Assembly (NCBI GenBank): GCA_020634625.1
Contig: JACKBJ010000009.1
Coordinates: 57,433-121,432 of the forward strand
DNA from: Caldilineae bacterium
GTDB taxonomy: Bacteria > Chloroflexota > Anaerolineae > Epilineales > Epilineaceae
Reading direction: 5' to 3'
Length of the DNA stretch: 64,000 nt
Shown here: positions 52,601 through 59,750 of the stretch, in pieces
Layout: every line of letters starts with the position of its first letter
Numbering within the stretch: position 1 is the stretch's first letter
Notes under the pieces: model-generated
Told to the model about the DNA's origin: nothing
Databases searched by the model: none
What the model saw: only the letters and a program-made list of their open reading frames with translations
Translations under genes and position numbers: made by a program

Positions 52601-53348
52601 CAACTGGGTCGGCAGCGTCCGGGTCGAGAGCCAGGACTGGTTCGCACCGGGCTCCAGCCCGGTGGCGGCGCCGAACATCTCGGCCGTGGCGGAGCTGGTC
52701 AAGTACACCGACGTCATGCGCACCGAACCGCAGGAGGCCATCGCCTACGACCTCTTCCCGGAGCAGATGGCCTACGACTGGCAGGTCGGCAGCTACTGTG
52801 GCGGGCTCTGCTCGGGTATCGGGCGCATCGGCATCCCCAGCTTCCACAAGGACTCGGCCGGCACGGGCGTGACCAGCGAGGTCTCGATCGCCAACATCGT
52901 GCCGGTGCCCGGCTTCACCGACTTCGCGATCTTCATCTACGACCAGAACGGCCTGCTCGACTACGTCTGCGAGAAGCTCCACAGCCGCCAGGTCGAGTAC
53001 ATCGACCTGAACACCTGGGGCTTCATCAACCCGGGCTTCAAGGGCTCGTCGATCATCTCGGCCACCTTCTGGGAGCACGACGTCTTCGATGGCGGCGGCA
53101 ACTTCGTCCGCAACGTCGTCGGTCTGGCGGCGGTCAAGGTCGAGCGTTCGGGCACCGCGATGGGCAACCAGGTGCCGGGTGACGAGTCGGCCGGCAACAT
53201 CGGCTTCCCGTTGCCGGGTCCGATGCCCTGCAACTGCGCGCCGGCGCCGCGTTGCCCGGGCCAGCCCAGCTTCGGCGGTGGGGGTGGCGGCGGCGCGCAG
53301 CCGACCCTGCCGCCGCCTCCGCCGCCGCCGCCCGCGCCGCAGCCCTAG
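49686..53348 (+). CDS. Giant secreted surface protein, paralogue of the SdrD-B protein
   Basis: A 1220-residue exported protein. Signal peptide MSTVFRRSWMLAPLVLAGLVAG; an N-terminal globular part (about 40-240, with a conserved W-rich stretch TWTDARYKWRISSGNHNFLL); a Thr/Pro/Ser linker of about 160 residues (about 255-420); a Cna-B-like segment (about 430-530, GLGVCVLDVDPNGQNPRPFPF); a Pro-rich bridge; and from about 607 the 590-residue Cys-containing domain shared with the protein at 21267-23753. The tail is a poly-Pro run after GGGGGGG. The ATG at 49686 follows AGGAG; an in-frame ATG at 49662 is less likely. No enzyme motif is visible. A surface adhesin or coat component is inferred. Confidence 0.83.
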   Translation: MSTVFRRSWMLAPLVLAGLVAGLAANRPAAPATGQSGGPAAWTDLPVDAIGECATEPGRDGVGSAWAIDNGYLHLRLCLAGQPGWDKVAGANGPTWTDARYKWRISSGNHNFLLLLEDAALVAGATPGSMVVAGDGMGDLTLLHDMNGNGRFSDDWATSSPPQYLSNGARSPQWRRAWATNSGPNQQANAGDLRDIGFRFGQAPCGPVIDVWVNTAVLGGSKELCAGWFTDPEAADLDARPACDSGPGITCLSDTEPNPTAPPVIATDTRVPSATPVPPSSTPLPTATSVPPTETSVPPTATEPAPTASPVSATATNPPATSIPPTATSVPPSATPLVGDETPTATQPSTATPPSSPPSATPIPASATPGSGAATATPAPTWTPIVVTRTPTPDLVPVTPPWASPTVTPFPTSSFPTPSGPPTQVPGTAGLGVCVLDVDPNGQNPRPFPFQVVVHAQLLTPYGAPAAPPMSRYVDPTTGGCTTYAGIEPGSYRTWVSNVPSNYMLFPGTPQTQTVQCLPAPAQYAQVAFRYTICSYCQQPTPYPGQPGVPPPPPGPPGQWPTPTLSPWATFTPPAPPPGGLTPPPPPGPPGGEYPKSPDRPPFGCQSLLPILNFLGNDPVCSTWVEAQNIGDRPAKALMLVWGAPGFCPPQCTGPLKIECSGLLTPGSAWNFLGSQMPAGAKSGAIVSAGIEQIGFGQDIFADALCEALFQTVVGDCGEYRRFWKAYTEHGAWGPFDFGYLPCQPMAVEVLRTCPGDVRPDVTVTSSYTGVAGEFLGAYDPVFGGFAFYAPSLYAGSGGYNSILYIQNGGLECTSLELWFKGHDDCLRPRICDVLTLAPGETYQFDVSSCLPQGWVGNAWIRSTQPLGVAVDHTGNDVLMTYTGMPSELNYSWNGQAFYTTGSAVAYGPLIYSEYQGWDSAVIVQNMSRTSAAKVKVYFLDRSGDVITTVVDWVCAQGAQQFYLPVIAGLPGNWVGSVRVESQDWFAPGSSPVAAPNISAVAELVKYTDVMRTEPQEAIAYDLFPEQMAYDWQVGSYCGGLCSGIGRIGIPSFHKDSAGTGVTSEVSIANIVPVPGFTDFAIFIYDQNGLLDYVCEKLHSRQVEYIDLNTWGFINPGFKGSSIISATFWEHDVFDGGGNFVRNVVGLAAVKVERSGTAMGNQVPGDESAGNIGFPLPGPMPCNCAPAPRCPGQPSFGGGGGGGAQPTLPPPPPPPPAPQP

Positions 53349-53374
53349 GCAAGGCGCCGGAGAACGCATCGACT

Positions 53375-53408
53375 CGAAGGGCGGGCCCCAAGGCCCGCCC
53401 TTCGTCTT
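53375..53408 (+). terminator. Intrinsic terminator
   Basis: A 13-base stem CGAAGGGCGGGCC/GGCCCGCCCTTCG with a four-base loop and a short TCTT, 27 bases after the stop at 53348. Confidence 0.75.
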
Positions 53409-53482
53409 GCCTCACCGCCAGGCCCCGACCTGCCATCGGTGGGAGCGGCTCCAACCGCTCCGCTCCTGGATCGGCCAGAGCC

Positions 53483-53511
53483 TTGCCGCGGCTGCCAAGG
53501 GCTGTCATACT
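53483..53511 (+). promoter_or_regulatory. Candidate promoter of the zinc-ribbon gene
   Basis: TTGCCG (53483-53488), 17-base spacer, CATACT (53506-53511). The implied start site is only about ten bases before the ATG, so the mRNA would have a very short leader. Confidence 0.4.
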
Positions 53512-53527
53512 CTGCCGCGTTCCGATC

Positions 53528-53737
53528 ATGACACCCAGCATCCTTCACTGTCCGAAGTGCGGCGCGATGCAGCCCTCGCGGCCGCGTTGTGGTCTGTGCG
53601 GCGCCCGGCTCGTGACCGATGACGCCATGAGCTGGCGCGACATCGCCCGGCTGTCGGGACTGCTCGTGCTCGTTCTCGGCGGATTCGTCGGCGTTGGCGT
53701 CGGGATCCTGAGCGTCTTGCTGTGGCTCATGCGCTGA
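53528..53737 (+). CDS. Small zinc-ribbon membrane protein
   Basis: A 69-residue protein with a zinc-ribbon at residues 7-25 (CPKCGAMQPSRPRCGLCG, two CxxC knuckles) and one C-terminal transmembrane helix (LLVLVLGGFVGVGVGILSVLLWLM). Such zinc-ribbon-plus-anchor proteins are common, and their role is generally unknown. No Shine-Dalgarno site is visible before the ATG, which fits the near-leaderless promoter just upstream. It is 115 bases ahead of the acyl-CoA dehydrogenase. Confidence 0.72.
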   Translation: MTPSILHCPKCGAMQPSRPRCGLCGARLVTDDAMSWRDIARLSGLLVLVLGGFVGVGVGILSVLLWLMR

Positions 53738-53852
53738 ACCGCGGCTCTCGGGGCGAAGCCGCTCTCGAGGCCGCCGCCGGCCCCGACTCGGGGCCCGAAT
53801 CGAATGCCACCCTCCGTGCCGCACCGGCCGGCCATCCAAGCGGGAGCGAACC

Positions 53853-54986
53853 GTGAACTTCGAGTTGAGCGAGGAGCAGCGCCAGATCCGCGACGTGATC
53901 CGCGAGGTGGCCCAGGGCGAGTTCGCCCCGCGCGCGTCGGCCATCGACGAGGCGGGGCGCTTCCCGAGCGAGAACGTGGAGCGCCTGGTCGAGCTCGGCT
54001 TCATGGGCCTGCCGATCCCCGAGCGCTACGGGGGCGCGGGCGGCGATACGGTCAGCTACGCGCTGGCGGTCGAGGAGATCGCGGCGGCCTGCGGCTCGAC
54101 CGGCTTGATCTATGCCGCCCACGTCAGCCTCGGCGCCAGCCCCTTCTACCTCTTCGGCAGCGAGGCGCAGAAGCAGAAGTACCTGCCGCGCCTCTGCAAC
54201 GGGGGTCTCGGCGCCTTCGGGCTGACCGAGCCGCATACCGGCTCGGACGCCGGCAACACCAAGACGGTCGCGGAGAAGCACGGTGATCGCTGGGTGCTCA
54301 ACGGCCAGAAGATGTGGATCACCAACGGCGCTCTGGCCGACACGGTCATCTGCACCGCTCGGACGGTCATCGACGGCCAGGACCGCGGCGTCTCCTGCTT
54401 CATCGTCGAGAAGGACATGCCCGGCTTCACGCCGGGTGCCAACGAGAAGAAGATGGGCCTCAAGGGCTCGGTGACCAGCCAGCTCTTCCTCTCGGATTGC
54501 GAGCTGCCCGAGGAGAACCTGCTGGGCGAGGTGGGCAAGGGCCTGCGGCAGATGCTGGTCATCCTCGACGGCGGTCGCATCTCGATCGCGGCCATGGCCC
54601 TCGGCCTGGGCCGCGCAGCGCTGGAGGCTTCGGTGAAGTACAGCCACGAGCGCGAGGCCTTCGGCAAGACCATCGCCCACTTCCAGGCCATCCAGTTCAA
54701 GCTGGCCGACATGGCCACCGGCCTCGACGCGGCGCGGCTGATGATCTACAAGGCGGCCGCGATGAAGGACGCCGGCCAACGCTTCACCACCGAGGCGGCG
54801 ATGGCCAAGCTCTTCGCCAGCGAAGCCGCCGAGAAGTCCTGCTTCGAGGCGATTCAGATCCACGGCGGCATGGGCTACTCGCGCGAGCTGCCGGTCGAGC
54901 GCTACTACCGCGACAACCGCCTGACCGAGATCGGCGAGGGCACCAGCGAGATCCTGCGCTACGTCATCGCGCGCAACGTCATCTAG
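53853..54986 (+). CDS. Acyl-CoA dehydrogenase
   Basis: A 377-residue flavoprotein of the short/medium/branched-chain group, oxidising acyl-CoA to trans-2-enoyl-CoA and passing electrons to ETF. The FAD-binding signatures FGLTEPHTGSDAGNT and WVLNGQKMWITNGALAD, the second signature (QIHGGMGYSRELPVERYYRDNRLTEI) and the catalytic glutamate in IGEGTSEILRY are present. The start is GTG at 53853 (VNFELSEEQRQIRD), preceded by GGGAG. It could serve as isovaleryl-CoA dehydrogenase for the leucine pathway encoded at 35944-41423, but specificity cannot be read from the sequence. Confidence 0.93.
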   Translation: MNFELSEEQRQIRDVIREVAQGEFAPRASAIDEAGRFPSENVERLVELGFMGLPIPERYGGAGGDTVSYALAVEEIAAACGSTGLIYAAHVSLGASPFYLFGSEAQKQKYLPRLCNGGLGAFGLTEPHTGSDAGNTKTVAEKHGDRWVLNGQKMWITNGALADTVICTARTVIDGQDRGVSCFIVEKDMPGFTPGANEKKMGLKGSVTSQLFLSDCELPEENLLGEVGKGLRQMLVILDGGRISIAAMALGLGRAALEASVKYSHEREAFGKTIAHFQAIQFKLADMATGLDAARLMIYKAAAMKDAGQRFTTEAAMAKLFASEAAEKSCFEAIQIHGGMGYSRELPVERYYRDNRLTEIGEGTSEILRYVIARNVI

Positions 54987-55015
54987 ACCGGCTCCGATCC
55001 GAAGGCCACCCACAT

Positions 55016-55057
55016 GCGTCGAGCGTCGAGCGTCGAGCGTCGAGCGTCGAGCGTCGA
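55016..55057 (+). repeat. Heptamer tandem repeat (GCGTCGA)x6 at a gene start
   Basis: Six perfect head-to-tail copies of GCGTCGA beginning at the G of an ATG (55014-55016) that has AAGG upstream. With six copies that ATG runs into TGA at 55080. Adding one copy or removing two joins it in frame to the methyltransferase. The repeat is not a multiple of three and is perfect, the pattern seen in phase-variable genes. Confidence 0.85.
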
Positions 55058-55126
55058 TTCGATGCGCTCCTCGATCGGCTGATCGCTTACGAGCCGCCCG
55101 CCGGCTGGCCGGGGGAGCTGTTCCTG

Positions 55127-55798
55127 ATGCCGCCCGTCGCGCTACGGCACATCTTCGACCAGGTGGTCGCCTACGGGCTCCATGACTGCCTCGAGCTGGG
55201 AACCGGATTCGGCACGACGGCCTGCGTGATCGCCAGCGCCCTGGACTGCATCGGCGGTGGCAGGCTGGTAACGATCGACCTCGATCAGAGCGGACCGGTC
55301 AACGTCGGCCGCCTGATGGCCCACTGCGGCATCGACCCGGCGCGGGTCGAGATCGTGGCCGAGCCGCTCGGGTACAACTGGTGGCTCGGCGACGCCCTCG
55401 GCACCCGGCATGGCGATGCAGCGCGCGAGCGCGGCTTCGACTTCTGTCTCCTCGACGGTGCCCACGAGTGGAATCAGGACGCGCTGGCCTTCCTGCTCGT
55501 CGCGAGGCTCTTGCGACCCGGCGGCTGGCTGGCGGTCGACGACCTCGACTTTCGCCTGCGTCAGGTGGCGGAGCGGCCGGAGTTCGGGGCCCGCGATCCC
55601 CGGGAGCTGGACAGCTTCCAGATGCGCCAGGTCTGGGATCTGCTCGTCCAGTCGCATCCCGACTTCGGCGACCGGCACGAGTTTCCGCCTGGCCGGTTGG
55701 GCTGGGCTCGCAAGCTCAGGCCAAGGCACACGCCGTTGGGTTGGCTGGATCGCCTGCGGCGGGCACAGCCGAGGCGCCTCGGCGCCCCCGGCTTCTGA
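55127..55798 (+). CDS. Class I SAM-dependent methyltransferase (Methyltransf_24-like), possibly phase-variable
   Basis: The 223-residue part from ATG 55127 contains a Rossmann methyltransferase: motif I LELGTGFGTTACVIA, acidic strand-2 end VTIDLDQ, motif IV FCLLDGAHEWNQDALAF and LLRPGGWLAVDDLDF. This resembles the cephalosporin-hydroxylase/Methyltransf_24 group. Coding-like sequence extends upstream in frame (FDALLDRLIAYEPPAGWPGEL) to about 55058, directly behind the heptamer repeat. So the natural start may be ATG 55014 when the repeat number is four, seven or ten. In the present sequence only the internal ATG (with GGGGGAG upstream) or a non-ATG codon can be used. The substrate is unknown. 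Confidence 0.78.
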   Translation: MPPVALRHIFDQVVAYGLHDCLELGTGFGTTACVIASALDCIGGGRLVTIDLDQSGPVNVGRLMAHCGIDPARVEIVAEPLGYNWWLGDALGTRHGDAARERGFDFCLLDGAHEWNQDALAFLLVARLLRPGGWLAVDDLDFRLRQVAERPEFGARDPRELDSFQMRQVWDLLVQSHPDFGDRHEFPPGRLGWARKLRPRHTPLGWLDRLRRAQPRRLGAPGF

Positions 55799-56019
55799 GG
55801 CCGCGCAATCCCGCGCGCTTCATGACCCTCCGATTGACTCCGGCCCTTCGCCAGGTCGACCGGCGAGGATCGCGGCGCCCGGCCGGGCGACCGGTCGGCG
55901 ACCGGTCGGCGAGAAAGGGCAGGCGGTGCCGGCTCGTGATATCAGAACGCGGCGCCGGGTCGTGAGCCCCGAGCGCATCGATCGTGATCGGAAGCCGAAC
56001 CGACCGGCATCGCGTCGGT

Positions 56020-57042
56020 TCAGGGCGTGTCGAAGTAGCGGCCCACCGACGCCAGGCCGGCCGTGTCGGCCAGCAGCTCGAGGCGGCGTCGGGTGTCCAC
56101 CCAGCTGATCGGCGACAAGCCCAGCATCTCGCGCAGCGCCTCGGGCTCGACGGCGGCGCGCCAGACGCGCAGGGCAGCGGTCCAGCGCAGGGCCTCGAAG
56201 CCGATGTCATCCACCGGCAGGCCGGCCAGGCGCAGCAGCTCGCTCAGCACGTACTCCAGGTTGCGCGCCGTGCATCCGAAGAGGCGCTCGCCGGGCAGAT
56301 AGCGGGCCAGGTACTCGACCAGCAGGGGTTCCACGGCCGGTCCGAAGGTCAGGCGACGCTCCTTGGCCGAGAAGCGGGGCGCGTCGTAACGCACCAGGAG
56401 GCTGGGCGGCCGGGCATCGAGCGCCAGGTCGTCCACGCGCAAGCGGCTGAGCTCCCCCTTCTTGAGGCCGGTATCGAGCAACAAACGGACCAGCAGCGCC
56501 GGCCTGGGGTCCGGGGGGCGGCCCGCCTCGCCCAGGCGCAGCCGTTCGGCGCTGGCCAGCAAGCCCTGAACCTCGACGTCGGTCAGAATGCGCGGCAACG
56601 GCGCTCTGACCGATCGCTGCACCAGCCCTGCCGCCGGGTCGGTTGGCAGGGCACCCGACTCGGCCAGCCAGGCGAAGAAGACCTTGAGCGTGGTGATGCG
56701 GCGAGCCAGGCTCTTGGGGCTGCAGGGGCGTCCCCGGCCCTCGAGCAGCCAGCTCAGGAAGCGGTTGAGGTCCTCGGTGCGGATCCGGCCCAGCTCGGTC
56801 GACGCGCCCAGATGCTCCGCCAGCAACCTCAGATCGCTGGCGAAGGCGCGCCGGGTGTTCTCGGTCTTCGCCAGACGCAGCAGATGGGCGTCGAAGCCGG
56901 TCAGGGCGCCGGCCAGGCTAGAGCCGGGCCCCAGCTGCGGCAGGTCCAGGCGTCCCGCATCGGAGGGGTCGCTCGTAGCGCCGGGAACGCTCGGGAGCGC
57001 GTCGAACAGGCCGAGTTGACGGCCCTCGCGGGGGTCGGGCAT
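56020..57042 (-). CDS. Tyrosine recombinase/XerC-like protein with degenerate active site
   Basis: A 340-residue protein with the two-domain plan of phage integrases: a SAM-like N-terminal core-binding domain (about 45-140, NTRRAFASDLRLLAEHL, LSWLLEGRGRPCSPKSLARRITTLKVFFAWL) and a catalytic-fold domain (about 150-325). The active site is largely lost. The first arginine is Lys194 (TGLKKGEL), HxLRH is replaced by EALRW (only Arg286 kept), the next histidine is Leu309 and the nucleophilic tyrosine position reads Arg318. It may bind DNA but should not recombine it. The ATG is at 57042. It lies between the methyltransferase (convergent) and a divergent LPxTG-type gene. Confidence 0.85.
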   Translation of the reverse strand: MPDPREGRQLGLFDALPSVPGATSDPSDAGRLDLPQLGPGSSLAGALTGFDAHLLRLAKTENTRRAFASDLRLLAEHLGASTELGRIRTEDLNRFLSWLLEGRGRPCSPKSLARRITTLKVFFAWLAESGALPTDPAAGLVQRSVRAPLPRILTDVEVQGLLASAERLRLGEAGRPPDPRPALLVRLLLDTGLKKGELSRLRVDDLALDARPPSLLVRYDAPRFSAKERRLTFGPAVEPLLVEYLARYLPGERLFGCTARNLEYVLSELLRLAGLPVDDIGFEALRWTAALRVWRAAVEPEALREMLGLSPISWVDTRRRLELLADTAGLASVGRYFDTP

Positions 57043-57096
57043 GCGGCCATCTTAGGTCAGCCCCGCGAGCGAGTCAACGTGACCGGCGCGACCGAC

Positions 57097-57126
57097 TGTA
57101 CAAGCGCCTCCGAAGTGTGGTAAACT
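57097..57126 (+). promoter_or_regulatory. Candidate promoter of the LPxTG-type protein gene
   Basis: TGTACA (57097-57102), an 18-base spacer and TAAACT (57121-57126), about 90 bases before the ATG. Confidence 0.45.
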
Positions 57127-57215
57127 CGAAGTTAAGAGGCTCTTGACCTGCCCCCACGTCGTGCAGCGCGGGCGCGGCGGGCTGCAACCGATCGCTTTCG
57201 CAGGAGGATTTCGCC

Positions 57216-57887
57216 ATGATTCGTCGGATGCTCGCCGCTTTCGCCATGCTGGGGTTGCTCTTCGCCGGACATGCCCTTCCGGCCCAGGCCCAGGACATCC
57301 TGGGGCTCAGCCTCCGCCCGACCGACGCCATGACCGGCTCACCCGGCCGCGGCGCGGTGGACATCACCCGCTCCAACGGTGAGGGCAACTACTCGATCAA
57401 GGTCGACATGTCCGGCACCGCCGACAGCATGGACCTGGCGAGCTTCGACGGTGCGACGAGCTGGGTGGTCTGGGCGGTCGACATGGATGGCATCCGCCAC
57501 AACGTCGGCACGCTCGACGCCGACCTGATGCTCGAGAGCGCGTCGGTCGACTACATGATCGCCCGCGTCTACATCACGGCGGAAGCCGATGCCAAGGCCA
57601 AGCAGCCGAGCGATCCGCTCTTCTCGGTGACGCTGCGCCAGGTCGAGGAAGTGGACACGGTGGCCGAGGACGACACGGCGGGCGACGAGGCCGCCACGGA
57701 CGAAGCGGCCGCCAGCGATGCTTCGGCAGACGCAAGCGGCACCGACACGTCGGCGAGCGCCGAGAGCTCGACACCGGCCGAGCTGCCGACCACCGGCGGT
57801 CCCGTCTCGGACATGCTGATGCTGCTTGCCATCGCCGGCCTGCTGGTCTTCGGCGGCCTGCGCCTGCGCGCCGTGCGCGTCGACTAG
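57216..57887 (+). CDS. Secreted protein with LPxTG-type cell-surface anchor
   Basis: A 223-residue exported protein. Signal peptide (about 1-26, AAFAMLGLLFAGHALPAQAQ), a beta-rich domain (about 28-145, NYSIKVDMSGTADSMDLASF, SWVVWAVDMDGIRHNVGTL), an acidic Asp/Glu/Ala/Ser/Thr linker (about 148-190), then LPTTGG followed by a hydrophobic helix (MLMLLAIAGLLVFGGL) and a basic end (RLRAVRVD). This is the LPxTG, helix and positive-tail layout of sortase substrates. No sortase gene is in the window. The domain itself is unrecognised. GCAGGAGG precedes the ATG. Confidence 0.83.
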   Translation: MIRRMLAAFAMLGLLFAGHALPAQAQDILGLSLRPTDAMTGSPGRGAVDITRSNGEGNYSIKVDMSGTADSMDLASFDGATSWVVWAVDMDGIRHNVGTLDADLMLESASVDYMIARVYITAEADAKAKQPSDPLFSVTLRQVEEVDTVAEDDTAGDEAATDEAAASDASADASGTDTSASAESSTPAELPTTGGPVSDMLMLLAIAGLLVFGGLRLRAVRVD

Positions 57888-57942
57888 CTGCCGCCGAGCG
57901 GGCAGGTCGGAGTCGACCAGGCCCCGCCGATCGATGCGATGC

Positions 57943-57970
57943 ACGGACCGAGCCAGCTGGCTCGGTCCGT
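57943..57970. terminator. Palindromic hairpin between convergent genes
   Basis: A perfect 28-base palindrome (ACGGACCGAGCCAG and its complement) between the stops at 57887 and 58037. It can serve both strands; the U-tract is poor. Confidence 0.6.
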
Positions 57971-58036
57971 CTCGTTGTGGGCGCGAATTCCGACCGGGCA
58001 GCCCGCGGGGCCACCGGGTGGTCGCTCGACAGCGTC

Positions 58037-59008
58037 CTAGCGCGGTCGCATCAGTCGCTCGAGCTCCGTCAGGGCGATGCGTCGGGAAGCCTGGATCCGC
58101 CGCCGGGCGGAGAGCATGCGCGGCCAGCCGAGCATGCCCGCCAGCTGGCCGCGCAGGGTGGCGCGGGCAGCCGCTCCGCGCCAGGCCCGCAGGGCCCGCC
58201 AGGCGATGCCCAGCTGGGCTCCGAGCACGCGGGGGGCGTGCTTGAGCAGCAGGCGGCTCGGATAGTTGCGCGCCAGCAGCCAGATCCGGTTGCGTGCGAC
58301 CAGGTAGCTGGCCATCGGGCCGCCGCCGGTGGCACTGACCTGATGGTAGACCAGCGCGTCGGGGACGAAGACGCAGCCCCAACCCGCCAGTCGGGCGCGC
58401 CAGGCCAGATCCACGTCTTCCATGTAGCTGCCGAAGGCCTCCTCGAAGGGGCCGATCGCCTCGAACAGGGCGCGCCGGTAGGCGGCCGCGGCCGCGTTGG
58501 CGCCGAAGACCTCGGTCGCCTGGTCGTATTGACCCCGATCGAGCTCCCAGACGCCACGGTTGCCGGCCATGCCGGCCAGGTCGAGCGTATCGCCCGTGGT
58601 GTGCAGGTGATCGCGGCGGTCGAAGAGCCGCACCTTGCTGGTCGCCATCCCGGCCTCGGGTGACGCGTCGAGGGCCTTGAGCAAGGCCTCGAGCCAGCCA
58701 GGCGCGACCTCGGTGTCGTTGTTCAGCAGCACGATCGTGTCCGACCTGGCGGCGCGGATGCCGACGTTGACGCCGGCGGCGAAGCCCAGGTTGCAGGGCA
58801 GCGGCATCACCCGCAACCCGGGATAGCCGGCCAGGAGCTCGGACGTGTCGTCGGTCGAGCCGTTGTCGACGATGATCGTCTCGAAGACGCCCGAATCCAG
58901 GCCGCCGAGGCTTTGCGCATCCAGGGCCGCCAGGCATGGCGGCAGGAAACGGGCGCCGTTCCAGGTCGGGATGACCACCGTCGCGCGGGGCGCGCCGTCC
59001 TCCAGCAT
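58037..59008 (-). CDS. Family 2 glycosyltransferase (rhamnosyltransferase-like)
   Basis: A 323-residue GT-A enzyme. RATVVIPTWNGARFLPPCL opens the nucleotide-binding half, IIVDNGSTDDTSELL and VLLNNDTEVAPGWLEALL give the acidic and DxD-type positions, and FEEAFGSYMEDVDLAWRARLAGW is the conserved ED motif of WbbL-like rhamnosyltransferases. Basic C-terminal helices (about 245-323) may attach it to the membrane. It follows the B3/B4 gene by four bases, in one transcript with rfbD, which makes dTDP-rhamnose, the likely donor. Confidence 0.9.
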   Translation of the reverse strand: MLEDGAPRATVVIPTWNGARFLPPCLAALDAQSLGGLDSGVFETIIVDNGSTDDTSELLAGYPGLRVMPLPCNLGFAAGVNVGIRAARSDTIVLLNNDTEVAPGWLEALLKALDASPEAGMATSKVRLFDRRDHLHTTGDTLDLAGMAGNRGVWELDRGQYDQATEVFGANAAAAAYRRALFEAIGPFEEAFGSYMEDVDLAWRARLAGWGCVFVPDALVYHQVSATGGGPMASYLVARNRIWLLARNYPSRLLLKHAPRVLGAQLGIAWRALRAWRGAAARATLRGQLAGMLGWPRMLSARRRIQASRRIALTELERLMRPR

Positions 59009-59012
59009 GCGC

Positions 59013-59750
59013 TCAGGCCCCGGGTCGGGTCGGCCAGGCGATCTCGGGCTTCGCGCGATGCAGCAGCTGGTGCTCGCCGGACGCGCCCAGCAGCCTTTCG
59101 GCCAGGTCCAGGAAGGCCTGCAGCAAGCCATCGGCCGCGTCGGCGGCCGGCGGCAGCAGATCGAGGTGCACCAGGACCTCGGATGCCTCGGGACCGGCGA
59201 CGGTCTCGACCGCCTGGGCGCCGTGCCAGTGTCGCGCCAGGACGAGCTCGGCCGTGTCGGACAGGATGATCTCGCCGAGGCTCGGCGCGCTGGGTCGCCG
59301 GTCGCCCAGGCCGGTGAAGCGCTCCGAGCCGCGGCTCGGACGGAGCCAGAGATCGCCCTCGATCGCCGTCAGCGCGTAGGCCGCCAGCGGCACCCCCTGC
59401 GCCAGCATGAATCCGTGGACCAGGTCGCGCAGGGCCCCTTGGGAGGGCAGCCCCCCCGGCCGAATCGCCCAGGCCAACAGGGCTTCGGGCGGCGGGGTGG
59501 CGTCGCGCATGCCGAAGGCCGCATAGGCAGCGCGCCAGGCCGCGAGGTGGTCTCGATGGGTCTCGGCGCTGAGCGCGACTCCGGCGCTGGCCGCGGCCAG
59601 ATAGGCCGAGGCCGCCGCGCCTTCGGCCCGCGCCGGCCCGGGCAGGCGCAGCCGAATGCTGTGCCGAAGATAGCCCGGATTGAAGCCGAACAGCGCCGTG
59701 TCGACCTTCTCGCGCCAGCCGCGCGCCCTCGCGTCGGGTTCGGGCGTCAT
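59013..59750 (-). CDS. B3/B4 tRNA-binding-domain-like protein
   Basis: A 245-residue protein resembling stand-alone B3/B4 domains of phenylalanyl-tRNA synthetase beta chains. The typical order is visible: HLAAWRAAYAAFGM, LPSQGALRDLVHGFMLAQGVPLAAYALTAIEGDLWLR, GSERFTGLG, then GEIILSDTAELVLARHWHGAQAVET. Free-standing relatives are thought to edit mischarged tRNAs or act on small molecules; the role is unproven. The ATG overlaps the rfbD stop by four bases (ATGA), so it is embedded in a sugar-nucleotide/glycosyltransferase operon, an unexpected context. Confidence 0.7.
   Translation of the reverse strand: MTPEPDARARGWREKVDTALFGFNPGYLRHSIRLRLPGPARAEGAAASAYLAAASAGVALSAETHRDHLAAWRAAYAAFGMRDATPPPEALLAWAIRPGGLPSQGALRDLVHGFMLAQGVPLAAYALTAIEGDLWLRPSRGSERFTGLGDRRPSAPSLGEIILSDTAELVLARHWHGAQAVETVAGPEASEVLVHLDLLPPAADAADGLLQAFLDLAERLLGASGEHQLLHRAKPEIAWPTRPGA

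Noticed and set aside
53441..53470. GGAGCGG/CCGCTCC palindrome as a REP-type dispersed repeat
   Set aside because: Only one clear copy and one weak relative (about 3827) are visible, not enough to call a repeat family.
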